From contig CAVTXI010000004.1 in the NCBI GenBank assembly GCA_963738615.1, positions 558,001 through 622,000 on the forward strand: 64,000 nucleotides of DNA, in the 5' to 3' direction. Shown here piece after piece: positions 9,601-22,514 of this stretch. The notes under the pieces were generated by a model that was given only the letters and a program-made list of their open reading frames with translations, searched no databases and was not told the origin of the DNA. Position 1 is the first letter of the stretch; each line of letters starts with the position of its first letter. Origin of the DNA: CAVTWY01 sp963738615 (GTDB lineage Bacteria; Pseudomonadota; Gammaproteobacteria; Burkholderiales; Burkholderiaceae_C). The position numbers were made by a program, and so were the translations under genes.

Positions 9601-10010
9601 GCCTGCGCCAGAACTGGGGGCTCGAGCCGCTCGAAGATCCCGAAGCGCAGAGGCGCCCGTACGAACCGGGTGACGTGCGGCCATCCGGCAGCCTCGGGGT
9701 CTACGTCGGGTCACTGGGGCCACTCGTCACAGCGCTGAACTCGGTGGGTACCGGCGCCCAGCAGCAGCGCGCCCAGGCGCTCTTGGTCGAGGCTTGCCGC
9801 GAGTTCGGCAGCGGCTGCAGCATCCATCGCCTCGAGCAGCGTGATGATGGCCTGAACTATCCCCTCGGGTGGTACTTGTCGCCGACGGCGAGGCGGGGGC
9901 TCGAACGCCAAGTCAAGACGCGGGTCGACGGCCTGGTGCATGAGCTTTGCCCTCAATGCAACGGCACTGACCCGGTCAGCGCGCCGGAACTCGTCGGGCT
10001 TAGCCGGTGA
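6659..10010 (+). pseudogene. Large multi-pass membrane protein with C-terminal patatin-like phospholipase domain, frameshifted
   Basis: Two overlapping readings together make one protein of about 1,117 residues. The first (ATG 6659, in-frame stop 9238) has roughly ten hydrophobic segments up to about residue 600. It then has the start of a patatin domain: oxyanion motif EGGGMRA near residue 658 and the serine elbow GVSGG near 694. The second (about 8940-10010) continues with the patatin Asp motif, LADGGYFDNSGA. The catalytic Ser and Asp thus sit in different frames, and a net one-base shift near 8937-8950 separates them. Patatin lipases hydrolyse acyl chains of phospholipids; substrate and membrane topology are unknown. 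The gene may be intact if the shift is a sequence error. The start is uncertain, since an ATG at 6572 overlaps the yebC start region. Confidence 0.75.
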
Positions 10011-10029
10011 AGCGTCCGCACGACGCCGC

Positions 10030-11502
10030 TCACAGCACCGGCGAGAACAGGCGCGCCACCGCGTGGCCCAGCCGGCTCGAGAACGGCAGCTGCTTTCGCC
10101 TGGGCACGATCTTCGACTCGGACAGGTCGCGCTCGAAGTGGTCGGCCAACTCGGCATTGATGGCCGCGTCGAAGACCGCAACGCCGACTTCGAAGTTGAG
10201 CCTGAAGCTGCGGTGGTCGTAGTTGGCCGTGCCGACCTGAACGTAGTCGTCGTCGATGACGATCGTCTTCGCATGCAGCATGCATGGCCGGTACTCGAAG
10301 ACCTTGACGCCGGCGTCGATCAACTCGTCGAAGTACGACCGCGCCGCGGCGGTCACGAGGCGGCTGTCGCCTTTGCGGGGCACCAGCAGCTTCACGTCGA
10401 TCCCGCGCATCGCAGCGTCGGTCAGCGCGTACAGCGAACCTTCGGTGGGCACGAAGTACGGCGTGGTGAGCCAGACGCGGCGGCGCGCGGTGTGGATGAT
10501 GTCGATCATCGACCGATGGATCGCCTCGCCGCTCGAATCGGGCCCCGAGGCGACGATCTGGACTGCGGTCGTGCCGGGTTCGGTGCTCGCGATCAGGTCC
10601 GTCGACAGTGCGGCACGGTCGCGCTCACCGCGCGCATAGACCCAGTCTTCGAGGAACACGAACTGAAGCCAGCGCACCACCGGGCCCTCGAGCCGCATGT
10701 GGGTGTCGCGGTAGGCGTCTTCGCGCATGTCCTCGAAGCCGTTTTCGGTGATGTTGATGCCACCGGTGAAGCCCACCACGCCGTCGCAGATCACGATCTT
10801 GCGGTGCGTGCGCAAGTTCACCAGCGGCCGCCAACGCGCAAAGCGCGCCGGGTGGAACACGGCGAACTCGCCGCCCAGGCGCTCGAACTCGGCCAGGAAC
10901 TCGCGCCGCACGCGGCGCTTCGCCAGCGCGGGCGAGCCGACGCCGTCGAGCAGCAGCCGCACCTTCACGCCGTCGCGCATGCGTTCGAGCAATGCGTCGC
11001 GCAGCCGCGCGCCAATGCGGTCAGGCTCGAAGATGTAGTACTCGAGGTGGATGTGGTCGCGCGCCTGGGCGATGGCTTCGAGCATCGACGTCATGGTCTG
11101 CACGCCGTTGCGCAGCACCTGCACGCGGTGGGCCGACGACATCGGGATGCCGCTGGCCTGCTCGATCAGCCGCGAGTGCTGGATCGCCCATTGCGGGGCG
11201 TCGGGGTACTCCTCACGCAACGCCAAACGCTCTTGTTGCGACCCTAGCCGCGCGCGGCCGCTGATGCGGCGCAGGCGTTGCCGCTGGATCCGGCGCGGGC
11301 CGAAAAAGCGGTACGCCACCAGCCCCACGATCGGCATCAACGTCAACGCGATGATCCAACCGAGCGTCGCCACCGGCGAGCGGCGCTGCATGATGATGTA
11401 GCCGGTCTGCACCAGCGTCAGCACCAACCACACAAGTCCGACGGTGACCCAGAACACGGGCGCAGAAGGAGCGAAGGACCAGAGCGTCGAGAGCATGTGC
11501 AT
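10030..11502 (-). CDS. Cardiolipin synthase (ClsA type)
   Basis: Membrane phospholipase-D-superfamily enzyme that makes cardiolipin from two phosphatidylglycerol molecules. The 490-residue protein from the ATG at 11502 (an ATG at 11496 is also possible) has two N-terminal membrane helices. These are followed by two HKD motifs: HRKIVICDG around residue 230 and HAKTIVIDD around residue 408. An FGP-R-R segment follows the second helix, as in ClsA. A longer reading to 12111 is antisense to the HerA-like gene and is rejected. Convergent with the patatin-like gene and divergent from the HerA-like gene. Confidence 0.92.
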   Translation of the reverse strand: MHMLSTLWSFAPSAPVFWVTVGLVWLVLTLVQTGYIIMQRRSPVATLGWIIALTLMPIVGLVAYRFFGPRRIQRQRLRRISGRARLGSQQERLALREEYPDAPQWAIQHSRLIEQASGIPMSSAHRVQVLRNGVQTMTSMLEAIAQARDHIHLEYYIFEPDRIGARLRDALLERMRDGVKVRLLLDGVGSPALAKRRVRREFLAEFERLGGEFAVFHPARFARWRPLVNLRTHRKIVICDGVVGFTGGINITENGFEDMREDAYRDTHMRLEGPVVRWLQFVFLEDWVYARGERDRAALSTDLIASTEPGTTAVQIVASGPDSSGEAIHRSMIDIIHTARRRVWLTTPYFVPTEGSLYALTDAAMRGIDVKLLVPRKGDSRLVTAAARSYFDELIDAGVKVFEYRPCMLHAKTIVIDDDYVQVGTANYDHRSFRLNFEVGVAVFDAAINAELADHFERDLSESKIVPRRKQLPFSSRLGHAVARLFSPVL

Positions 11503-11599
11503 CGTTGCGGCGTTACCCGCAGCGAGCCTAACCGATGGCCCCGCGGCTTGTCGTCGATAGACTTGCGGCTTCTCTTGAACACCACCGAAGGCGCCGCCC

Positions 11600-13162
11600 A
11601 TGGCTGACCCGATCCTCGTCGCCAAGCATGGCGACATCGCATGCCACCTGCTGCCGGCACTGAGCAACCGCCACGGCCTCATCACCGGTGCCACCGGCAC
11701 CGGCAAGACGATCACGCTGCAGACCATTGCCGAAGGCTTCAGCCGCTTGGGCGTGCCTGTTTTTATGGCCGACGTGAAGGGTGACTTGGCAGGACTGAGC
11801 CAGCCCGGCAAGTTGCCCGACAAGGTCGCCAAGCTCATCGCCGAGCGCGGTCTGCCGCAACCCGAGAGTCGCGCCTGCCCCGTCACGCTGTGGGACGTCT
11901 TCGGCGAGCAGGGCCACCCCGTGCGCGCGACCATCTCCGACATGGGGCCGCTGCTGGTCTCGCGCATGTTGTCGTTGAACGAGACGCAGACTGGCGTGCT
12001 GTCGATCGTGTTCAAGGTCGCCGACGACAACGGCATGGCGCTGTTGGACTTGAAAGACCTGCGCGCGATGCTCACGCACGTGGCCGAGAACGCGAAGCAG
12101 TTCACCATCACTTACGGCAACGTGTCGACCGCCAGCGTCGGCGCCATTCAGCGCGGCCTGCTGCAACTCGAGGAGCAAGGCGGCGACAAGTTCTTCGGCG
12201 AGCCCATGCTCGACATCGCCGACTTCATGCAGACCGTCAATGTTGCCCCCATGGCCCCCCAAGGGGGCGCGTCGCCCCTTGGGAGCGGCCCGGCGGCGGC
12301 GACCGGCCAGGGCGTGATCAACATCCTCGCCGCCGACAAGCTGCTGACCTCGCCGCGCCTGTACGCGAGCTTCCTGCTTTGGATGTTGTCGGAACTGTTC
12401 GAGCAGTTGCCCGAGATCGGCGACCCCGACAAACCGAAGCTGGTCTTCTTCTTCGACGAGGCGCACCTGCTGTTCAAAGACGCGCCCAAGGTGCTGCTCG
12501 AGCGTATCGAGTTGCTGGTGCGCCTGGTGCGAAGCAAAGGCGTGGGCGTCTTCTTCGTCACGCAGAACCCGCTAGACGTGCCCGACACCGTGCTGGGCCA
12601 GTTGGGCAACCGCGTGCAGCACGCGCTGCGTGCCTACAGCCCACGCGACCAAGAAGCGGTGAAAGCCGCGGCGACCACGATGCGCCAGAACCCGAAGCAC
12701 GATCTGGAACAGGCGATCACGGAGTTGGCGGTGGGCGAGGGCCTGGTGAGCTTCCTCGACGACAAGGGCCGCCCCAGCATCACCGAGCGTGTGTTCGTGC
12801 TGCCGCCGGGCAGCCAGATCGGGCCGATCACACCGCAGCAGCGACAGCAGTTGATGGCGAGTTCATTGGTGGCCGGCGCGTACGAGAAGGCGCTCGACCG
12901 CGAGTCGGCCTACGAACTATTGAAAGGCCGTGCCGCGGCCAGCTCGCAGGCCGCCGAGCAGGCGAAGGGCAAGAGCGAGAAGGACGGCGGCGTGACGGAC
13001 GCGGTGAAGGACATCGTCTTCGGCACCACCGGCCCGCGCGGCGGCAAGCACGAAGGGCTGCTGGAATCGGCGGCGAAAAGCGCGGTGCGCAGCGTGGGTT
13101 CGGCCGTCGGGCGCCAGATCATCCGTGGCGTGCTCGGGTCGCTGTTCGGCGGCAAGCGCTGA
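11600..13162 (+). CDS. HerA-like helicase / DUF853 family ATPase
   Basis: 520-residue P-loop ATPase of the DUF853 (YjgR) group, related to HerA/FtsK-type DNA translocases; its cellular role is not well established. Walker A GATGTGKT lies near residues 30-37 and Walker B LVFFFDEAHLL near residue 280. The segment VFFVTQNPLDVPD resembles sensor motifs of the family. Residues about 216-236 (Ala/Pro/Gly-rich) are encoded by a palindromic repeat inserted in frame (see 12254-12290). The C-terminal region (after about 440) is Ala/Lys-rich and ends in a small glycine-rich segment. A DUF1499 gene follows 23 bases downstream. Confidence 0.88.
   Translation: MADPILVAKHGDIACHLLPALSNRHGLITGATGTGKTITLQTIAEGFSRLGVPVFMADVKGDLAGLSQPGKLPDKVAKLIAERGLPQPESRACPVTLWDVFGEQGHPVRATISDMGPLLVSRMLSLNETQTGVLSIVFKVADDNGMALLDLKDLRAMLTHVAENAKQFTITYGNVSTASVGAIQRGLLQLEEQGGDKFFGEPMLDIADFMQTVNVAPMAPQGGASPLGSGPAAATGQGVINILAADKLLTSPRLYASFLLWMLSELFEQLPEIGDPDKPKLVFFFDEAHLLFKDAPKVLLERIELLVRLVRSKGVGVFFVTQNPLDVPDTVLGQLGNRVQHALRAYSPRDQEAVKAAATTMRQNPKHDLEQAITELAVGEGLVSFLDDKGRPSITERVFVLPPGSQIGPITPQQRQQLMASSLVAGAYEKALDRESAYELLKGRAAASSQAAEQAKGKSEKDGGVTDAVKDIVFGTTGPRGGKHEGLLESAAKSAVRSVGSAVGRQIIRGVLGSLFGGKR
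12254..12290. repeat. REP-like palindrome inside the HerA-like gene
   Basis: Two near-perfect arms, CCCAAGGGGGCG (12258-12269) and CGCCCCTTGGG (12273-12283), are followed by GAGCGGCCCGGCGG. The shape, an imperfect C/G-rich hairpin ending in a GCGGCCCGGCGG tail, is like dispersed palindromic repeats I know from Burkholderiales intergenic regions. Here it sits inside a coding region and is translated without breaking the frame. Calling it a mobile REP unit is inference from its form. Confidence 0.55.
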
Positions 13163-13185
13163 GCGCGGCAGCGAGGTCCATCGAC

Positions 13186-13668
13186 ATGACATGGTTGAAA
13201 TGGCTCATCGGCATTCCGGCCGCGCTGGCGCTGCTGGCGCTGGCCGCGGGCCAGTTCGGTTTTCTTTCGGGCCAGCAGCCCGCGGACCTGGGTGTACGTG
13301 ACGGCAAGCTCAAGCGTCCCTCTGCCACACCCAACAGCGTCAGCAGCCAGGCGCGTCAATGGCCCGGTGACACGGCGCAGGCGGCGCACATCGACCCGAT
13401 TGCGCTGCCGAAGGGCACGGACGGCCCGCAGACGATCACGCGCCTGCGCACGATCGTCGAAGGCATGGGTGGCGCTCGCGTGGTCGATGCACGCGCCGAC
13501 TACTTCTACACGCAGTTCACGACGAAGCTGATGCGCTATGTCGACGATGTCGAGTTCTGGTTCGACCCCGCCTCTAACGTCGTGCACGTGCGTTCGGCGT
13601 CGCGCGTGGGCAGCAAGGACTTCGACGTGAATCGGGCGCGAATCGAAACGATCCGCGCCCAGATGTAG
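13186..13668 (+). CDS. DUF1499 family protein
   Basis: 160-residue protein with one N-terminal membrane or signal helix (LIGIPAALALLALAAGQFGF). A soluble DUF1499 domain follows, seen in the segments DARADYFYTQFTTKLMRYVDD and VVHVRSASRVGSKDFDVNR (each read in parts). The function of the family is unknown. It starts with ATG at 13186, 23 bases after the HerA-like gene, and probably shares its transcript. Convergent with the DUF1097 gene. Confidence 0.85.
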   Translation: MTWLKWLIGIPAALALLALAAGQFGFLSGQQPADLGVRDGKLKRPSATPNSVSSQARQWPGDTAQAAHIDPIALPKGTDGPQTITRLRTIVEGMGGARVVDARADYFYTQFTTKLMRYVDDVEFWFDPASNVVHVRSASRVGSKDFDVNRARIETIRAQM

Positions 13669-13690
13669 AGGTGCGTCAGGCTTACCGCCG

Positions 13691-14179
13691 TCAGGCTTCC
13701 TTTTTGGCCAGCATGCCGCCGATCGCTTCGGACGCGTAGCCGAAGAGCGCGCCGATGACGATCGACGCGATCGTCGGCACGATGGCCGCGGTCGGGGCCA
13801 GCCCCTTCATCAGGATGAGACCGGCAACACAAGCGAAGCCATACACGCCAGCGGGGATGGTGCTGAGCGCACCGACGTGAGCTGCCAGCACGATCGCCGC
13901 AGCGCCAATACCCACGGCGACAGGGGCCGCGAAACCGCCGAGCGCGCCGAGCTGTCCGGCCAGCATCACCGACAGCATCCCGACGACGGCACCGAAGATC
14001 ATGCAGACGATGGTCTTGGTCAGACCAGCGGTTTTTCCACCGCAGTGGTAGAAGCAGGCCCAGGCCACGAATGCCTGCCAGATCTGGACGCCGAGCGCCG
14101 CCATCGGGCCGAGGAAGATCCAAGTTGCCACGACGGCAAGCAGACCGATGGAAATCGCCAAAGCAATGAGCATGGACAT
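13691..14179 (-). CDS. DUF1097 family membrane protein
   Basis: 162-residue protein with about five hydrophobic helices, matching the DUF1097 (YcdZ-like) inner-membrane family by size, the WACFYHCGGK segment after helix two and the Gly/Ala-rich helices. Function unknown. The ATG at 14179 is followed by a helix directly at the N-terminus, as in relatives. It stands alone, convergent with the DUF1499 gene and divergent from glnS. Confidence 0.78.
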   Translation of the reverse strand: MSMLIALAISIGLLAVVATWIFLGPMAALGVQIWQAFVAWACFYHCGGKTAGLTKTIVCMIFGAVVGMLSVMLAGQLGALGGFAAPVAVGIGAAAIVLAAHVGALSTIPAGVYGFACVAGLILMKGLAPTAAIVPTIASIVIGALFGYASEAIGGMLAKKEA

Positions 14180-14396
14180 AGGTTGTGTCTCCAGTTATGA
14201 GTCGATGGGTCACCGACGGACATCGGTGCCAGCGCCGACATCGCGCTGGCGCGAGTAACCGCCTATGCGGGCATCAGCACAAGGCAGGGTTTAGCCAGCA
14301 GGTGTTTGACTACGATGTGACGATATGGAGCGATCGGCGATTCCTTCACGCACCGACCCCATCCGGCCTCACATGGCCGCAACCTAGAATTTCGCG

Positions 14397-16201
<1,805 letters not shown>

Positions 16202-16205
<4 letters not shown>

Positions 16206-17077
16206 CGCGCACGCGAAACGCCGTCGGCGCCATGGCGCTGGTGCTGGCCTTGTCGGCCCTATCGGCCCTGTCGGCCCTGTCGGCCCTGTCGGCATCGGCA
16301 GCCACGTCGCTGCAAGACTTGCCCACCGCACGCAGCGTGCCGGGCGGTGTGGCCGTGGTCGATCTGGGCGGTGGCGACGCGGCACCGCGCGCCACCATCG
16401 ACGGCAAACCGGTGCTGGTCGTGCGGGCTGGATCGTCGTGGTACGCGGTCGTGGGCCACGCGTTGTCGGCCCAGGTCGGCACGCGCATGTTGTCCGTCGA
16501 GCGCGACGCGAAGGCCGCGCAGCGGGCGATCGACGTGGCGCCGATGCACTATGCCGAGCAGCGCCTGAGCGTCGCACCCAAACACGTCGATCTGTCGCCT
16601 GCTGACCTTGCGCGTCACGAGCGGGAGCGCGCTCACCAGGCCACGGTGGTCGCCACGTTCAGCGCGCAGCCGCTGTCCACGTTGCGGATGAAGGCGCCGG
16701 TGCCCGGGCCACGCTCGAGTTCATTTGGGCTGAAGCGCGTGTTCAACGGCAAGGCTCGCCAGCCGCACAGCGGGATGGACATCGCAGCGCCCACCGGCAC
16801 GCCGGTGCTGGCGCCGATCGACGGCGTGGTGATCGATACGGGCGACTACTTCTTCAATGGGCGCACGGTGTGGATCGACCACGGCCAGGGGCTGCTGAGC
16901 ATGATGTGCCACCTGGACCGCATCGACGTGAAGGTGGGCGATCGTGTGAGCGTTGGCCAGACGATCGCCGCCGTCGGCGCGACAGGCCGCGTGACGGGGC
17001 CGCACCTGCACTGGTCGGTCAGCCTGAACCGCGCGATGGTCGACCCGGCGCTGTTCCTCGTCGACGACGCCAGGTAG
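16202..17077 (+). CDS. M23 family metallopeptidase (LytM/NlpD-like endopeptidase)
   Basis: 291-residue exported zinc peptidase that cuts peptidoglycan cross-bridges. The signal peptide contains an Ala-Leu-Ser repeat (LSALSALSALSALSA) encoded by a 9-base tandem repeat. The C-terminal M23 domain keeps the zinc ligands: HSGMDIA (H-x3-D) near residue 190 and the GPHLHW motif near residue 268. The middle part (about residues 40-150) matches the N-terminal region of betaproteobacterial M23 peptidases. Start overlaps glnS by four bases, so translation is probably coupled. A strong hairpin follows the stop. Confidence 0.9.
16253..16288 (+). repeat. Four-copy 9-bp tandem repeat in a signal peptide
   Basis: The unit TCGGCCCT(G/A) is repeated four times, followed by a partial copy. 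It encodes the Leu-Ser-Ala repeats of the signal peptide hydrophobic core. Copy-number change would keep the reading frame and lengthen or shorten the core by three residues per unit. Confidence 0.85.
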
Positions 17078-17089
17078 GCGTGAACAACA

Positions 17090-17112
17090 AAGCCCGGCAC
17101 TGCCGGGCTTGT
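17090..17112. terminator. Bidirectional hairpin terminator
   Basis: Perfect stem AAGCCCGGCA / TGCCGGGCTT with a one-base loop, between the convergent M23 peptidase and DUF2853 genes. On the minus strand the stem is followed by TTTGTTGTT, a fair U-rich tract. On the plus strand the tract is weaker. It most likely terminates both genes. Confidence 0.8.
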
Positions 17113-17134
17113 GTCCAGGTAAGCAGCGGTTGCT

Positions 17135-17446
17135 TCAACCCAGCTTGTCGAGCGTGCCCGTGGCTTCGGCCAGCAGGTAGTAAAACGTCACGCGATGCTT
17201 GCGATTCTCGCCCTTCATCATCGCGACAACCTTCTTGATGCCCGCATCGGCGGCGTCTTTGTCGAGGCCGAGCTTCTTCGCTGCGAAGCCGTCGCGCACA
17301 CGCGCAAGCTCGGTCGGGTCAGACCCAGACACCAGCGATGAATCGGCGTTGCGCAAAGCAATGCCGCAGTACTTCACGATCACCGCGACGTGTTCATCCT
17401 TGGCGGTGGGGGCGTACTTCTTGACTTCTGCTGCGTAGTCACTCAT
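17135..17446 (-). CDS. DUF2853 family protein
   Basis: 103-residue soluble protein of the DUF2853 family, mostly helical; function unknown. The start at ATG 17446 gives MSDYAAEVKKY and is preceded by GGAGAC at a good distance. Longer readings to 17545 carry no family similarity. Family features seen are VAVIVKYCGIALR and the C-terminal KHRVTFYYLLAE. Convergent with the M23 gene across the terminator. Confidence 0.85.
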   Translation of the reverse strand: MSDYAAEVKKYAPTAKDEHVAVIVKYCGIALRNADSSLVSGSDPTELARVRDGFAAKKLGLDKDAADAGIKKVVAMMKGENRKHRVTFYYLLAEATGTLDKLG

Positions 17447-17729
17447 GGGTGGGTGTCTCCTTTGTTCGTCGAATCGACGTATGAAGTGGTGCCCAGCCAT
17501 ACCGGGCGCGGCGAGGCGACCGAAGCATACGCCATCAAAAAGCAACGACGCCGCGAGTCCCGAAGGACGTCGCGGCGTCGCGGGTCGGTTGCTGCGGGTC
17601 AGGACTTCTTCGGCTTGTCCTCGACCTTCTTGTCGTCCATGGCCTTCTTCGCCTTGGCCGTGGTCTTGTCGTCGGCCTTGTCGGCTTTGTCGTCTTTGGC
17701 AGCCGCGGGCTTGTCTTCCTTGGCAGCCT

Positions 17730-18128
17730 TCATCGGCTTCTCGTCCTTGGCCTTGGCAGCCATCGCGGGCTCTTTGGCTTCCTTGGACTCCTTCGCGACC
17801 GCCGACTTCTTGTCGGCCTTGTCAACGACTTGTCGGCCGCCTTGGCTGCGGCCGGCGCGGCGCCCTTGTACGTGGCATTGCCCACGGTCAGGCCTTCGGT
17901 CGAGAACTTCGCGGCGTTGTTTTCGCCGATGCCTTGCACGCGGTCGATCAGGTCGGTCCAGTCCTTGAACGAGCCCTTCTTGCGCTCGTCGAGGATCTTG
18001 GTGGCGATGCCAGGGCCAACGCCCTTCAAAGCCTCGAGTTCGGCCTGGGTGGCCCGGTTGACGTCGACTGCCGACGCAAGGCCGGCCGCTAGGAACAAGG
18101 CCAAACCGGCCAACAGGGACTTGAACAT
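17730..18128 (-). CDS. ComEA-like helix-hairpin-helix protein, C-terminal tail frameshifted
   Basis: Exported small DNA-binding protein: signal peptide (MFKSLLAGLALFLAAGLASA), then a helix-hairpin-helix domain with ALKGVGPGIATKIL near residues 34-47, as in ComEA-type proteins that bind DNA in the periplasm. From about residue 100 the frame changes into an Arg/Ser/Pro string. The +1 frame instead reads a Lys/Ala/Asp-rich tail to a TGA at 17599, so the original gene was probably 17599-18128 with a one-base loss near 17828-17833. The domain itself is intact either way. Confidence 0.8.
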   Translation of the reverse strand: MFKSLLAGLALFLAAGLASAVDVNRATQAELEALKGVGPGIATKILDERKKGSFKDWTDLIDRVQGIGENNAAKFSTEGLTVGNATYKGAAPAAAKAADKSLTRPTRSRRSRRSPRKPKSPRWLPRPRTRSR

Positions 18129-18267
18129 GCTGATCCTCCTCGAGAGTGGGGTAGGCGCACCCGTTTGCGCGCCGGGACTATAACGACGCGCCCCGCGCGC
18201 GGTTGACGCTCATCGCACGTGGTTGCCGCCGCCAATGGCAAGCGCTTGCAACGCGATCCGGGCTCGA

Positions 18268-19201
18268 TCAGCCCGGAGCCTTGCCGGGCCTGCGCACAAA
18301 CATGCGTTGCCCCACGCTGACCACGGCCAGCACAAGTGCGCCGACGATGATGCCCACCACGGCATCGGCGAGCATTGACCCCAGCGCCGCTGTCCAGCCC
18401 GAGGTCGAGGTCGAGGCCAAGATGCCTTGGACAACATGGTGCAGGGCCGGAAGCCCGTGCAGGACGATGCTGCCGCCGACCAGGAACATGGCCGCGGTGC
18501 CCGCGACCGACAGCGCCTTCATCAACCACGGCGCCAGCGCCAGGATGCCGCGCCCGATGGATTGCAGCGCGGCACTGCTCCGCTGGCTGAGGATACAGCC
18601 CCAAGTCGTCGAGCTTCACGATGCCCGCCACCAGCCCATACACACCGACGGTCATCAACACCGCGATGGCGATCAGCACGGCCACCCGCGTGCCAAAGGG
18701 CTGACTGGCCACCGTGCCGAGCGAGATCACGATGATTTCGGCCGACAGGATGAAGTCGGTGCGGATCGCGCCTTTCACCTTGTCTTTCTCGAGCGCCACC
18801 AGGTCGACCTGTTCGTCGGCCACGGCCGCGAGGTGTTCTGCGTGATGCGCCTGTTCTTCCTTCTTGTGGAAGAGCTTGTGCACCACCTTCTCGAAGCCCT
18901 CGTAGCAAAGGAACGCACCGCCGATCATCAGCAGCGGCGTGACCAGCCAGGGCGCGAAGGCGCTGATCGCCAGGGCCAGCGGAACGAGGATTGCCTTGTT
19001 GACGAACGAACCCTTCGCCACGGCCCACACGACCGGCAGTTCACGGTCGGCTTTCACGCCGGTGACTTGCTGGGCGTTCAACGCCAGGTCGTCGCCCAGC
19101 ACGCCCGCGGTCTTCTTGGTCGCGACCTTGGTCAGCACCGCCACGTCGTCGAGGATCGTCGCGATGTCGTCGATCAGTGCGAGAAGGCTGCTGGCGGCCA
19201 A
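18268..19201 (-). pseudogene. DUF808 family membrane protein (YedI-like), frameshifted
   Basis: Multi-pass inner-membrane protein of the DUF808 (YedI) family, function unknown. The first frame (from 19201) carries SSLLALIDDIATILDDV and KKTAGVLGDDLALNAQQV, the family N-terminus, up to about residue 203. The rest (IGRGILALAPWLMKALS to a stop at 18268) is in another frame. One extra base near 18590-18592, in a CC pair of the coding strand, explains the shift. The start codon is a TTG at 19201 with AAAGG six bases upstream; the nearby ATG at 19215 is out of frame. Possibly intact if the extra base is an error. Confidence 0.8.
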
Positions 19202-19424
19202 GGTGCGCCTTTCATGGCTGGAGCGGAACGCGCGAGCTTAGCGCAGGCGAGGCGGCGGTCGCGTTGACGGTGAACCGAGGAGAAGTCGGCGAAAGCCGCC
19301 GCTTTCGGCGCGATCGACCACGCCCAGCGCTTGACCATCGAGGACCCTGCGCCCTAGTCTTGCAGCTCATGCAGATCGCCTCGAGGCGGCACGCAAAACA
19401 AGTCGTAGAAAGTTGGGACGTTCC

Positions 19425-20147
19425 ATGTCGAACATGGCACTGGTAGGCGGCGTAATGGCGGCGGTGTTGACGCTGTCGTTGTTGATGCTTGCACGCAGAC
19501 GGCGCGCCGTCGGATTGCACGGTGGTGAAGGCGCCGACGGGCTCGACACCATCGCCGCGTGGCCGCCTCAAGCCGTGCGTGTGATGACGCTGGGCGAGCG
19601 CCAGGCCTACGACGTTGCACGTCGCGCGATGCCGCGGCACATCGTTTTGGCCCAGGTGCCGTTGGCCCGCTTCATCAGCGTGCCCACACTGAATTCGTAC
19701 GGCGCGTGGCTGACGCGCGCAGGGCGCCTGAGCGCCGACCTGCTGGTGGTGGACAACGCGTCACGCCCCGTCACCGCCATTCAGATCCGCGACGGCGAAG
19801 AAACCGACCGATCCGCAAAGCGCCGTCAGCGTCTGACCGATGTGCTTCAGGCCGCTGGCATCTCGGTGCACGTATGGCGCAGCGACCGGCTGCCCACGCC
19901 CGAGGAAGCCCTGCGCATGTTCCGCGGCGACGAAACACTGGCCGAAGCGTTGGCCGAACAGGACGAGTTGGACGACCAGCGCGGGCCCATTCCGGTGGCC
20001 CACGTCGAGGAGCTGCTGGCCCTGGGCGACGACCGCGACTTCGGCCACGATCCGGTCGCCTCGACCTTCTTCGACGAGTTCGATCCCGGCTCGGGGGGCT
20101 CGGCCCGGCCGGCGTTCGCCGCGACCCAGCCGGTGCAGGTCGTCTAG
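19425..20147 (+). CDS. DUF2726 domain protein with N-terminal membrane anchor
   Basis: 240-residue protein with one membrane helix at residues 5-24, then a DUF2726 domain. The segment VLAQVPLARFI...NSYGAWLTRAGRLSADLLVVD...AIQIRDGEE (read in parts) is typical of this nuclease-like fold, in which a conserved Asp and neighbouring acidic residues could bind metal. Function unknown. ATG 19425 was preferred over a TTG at 19413; an ATG at 19434 is also possible. The tail is acidic and without motif. Confidence 0.7.
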   Translation: MSNMALVGGVMAAVLTLSLLMLARRRRAVGLHGGEGADGLDTIAAWPPQAVRVMTLGERQAYDVARRAMPRHIVLAQVPLARFISVPTLNSYGAWLTRAGRLSADLLVVDNASRPVTAIQIRDGEETDRSAKRRQRLTDVLQAAGISVHVWRSDRLPTPEEALRMFRGDETLAEALAEQDELDDQRGPIPVAHVEELLALGDDRDFGHDPVASTFFDEFDPGSGGSARPAFAATQPVQVV

Positions 20148-20163
20148 TTCAGACGTTCGGCGT

Positions 20164-22482
<2,319 letters not shown>

Positions 22483-22514
22483 ACCGCGGATTGTCGTCGG
22501 TGCGCCTGAAACCC

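Noticed and set aside
11503..12111. N-terminal extension of cardiolipin synthase
   Set aside because: Antisense to the HerA-like gene; the ClsA N-terminus with two membrane helices begins at 11502.
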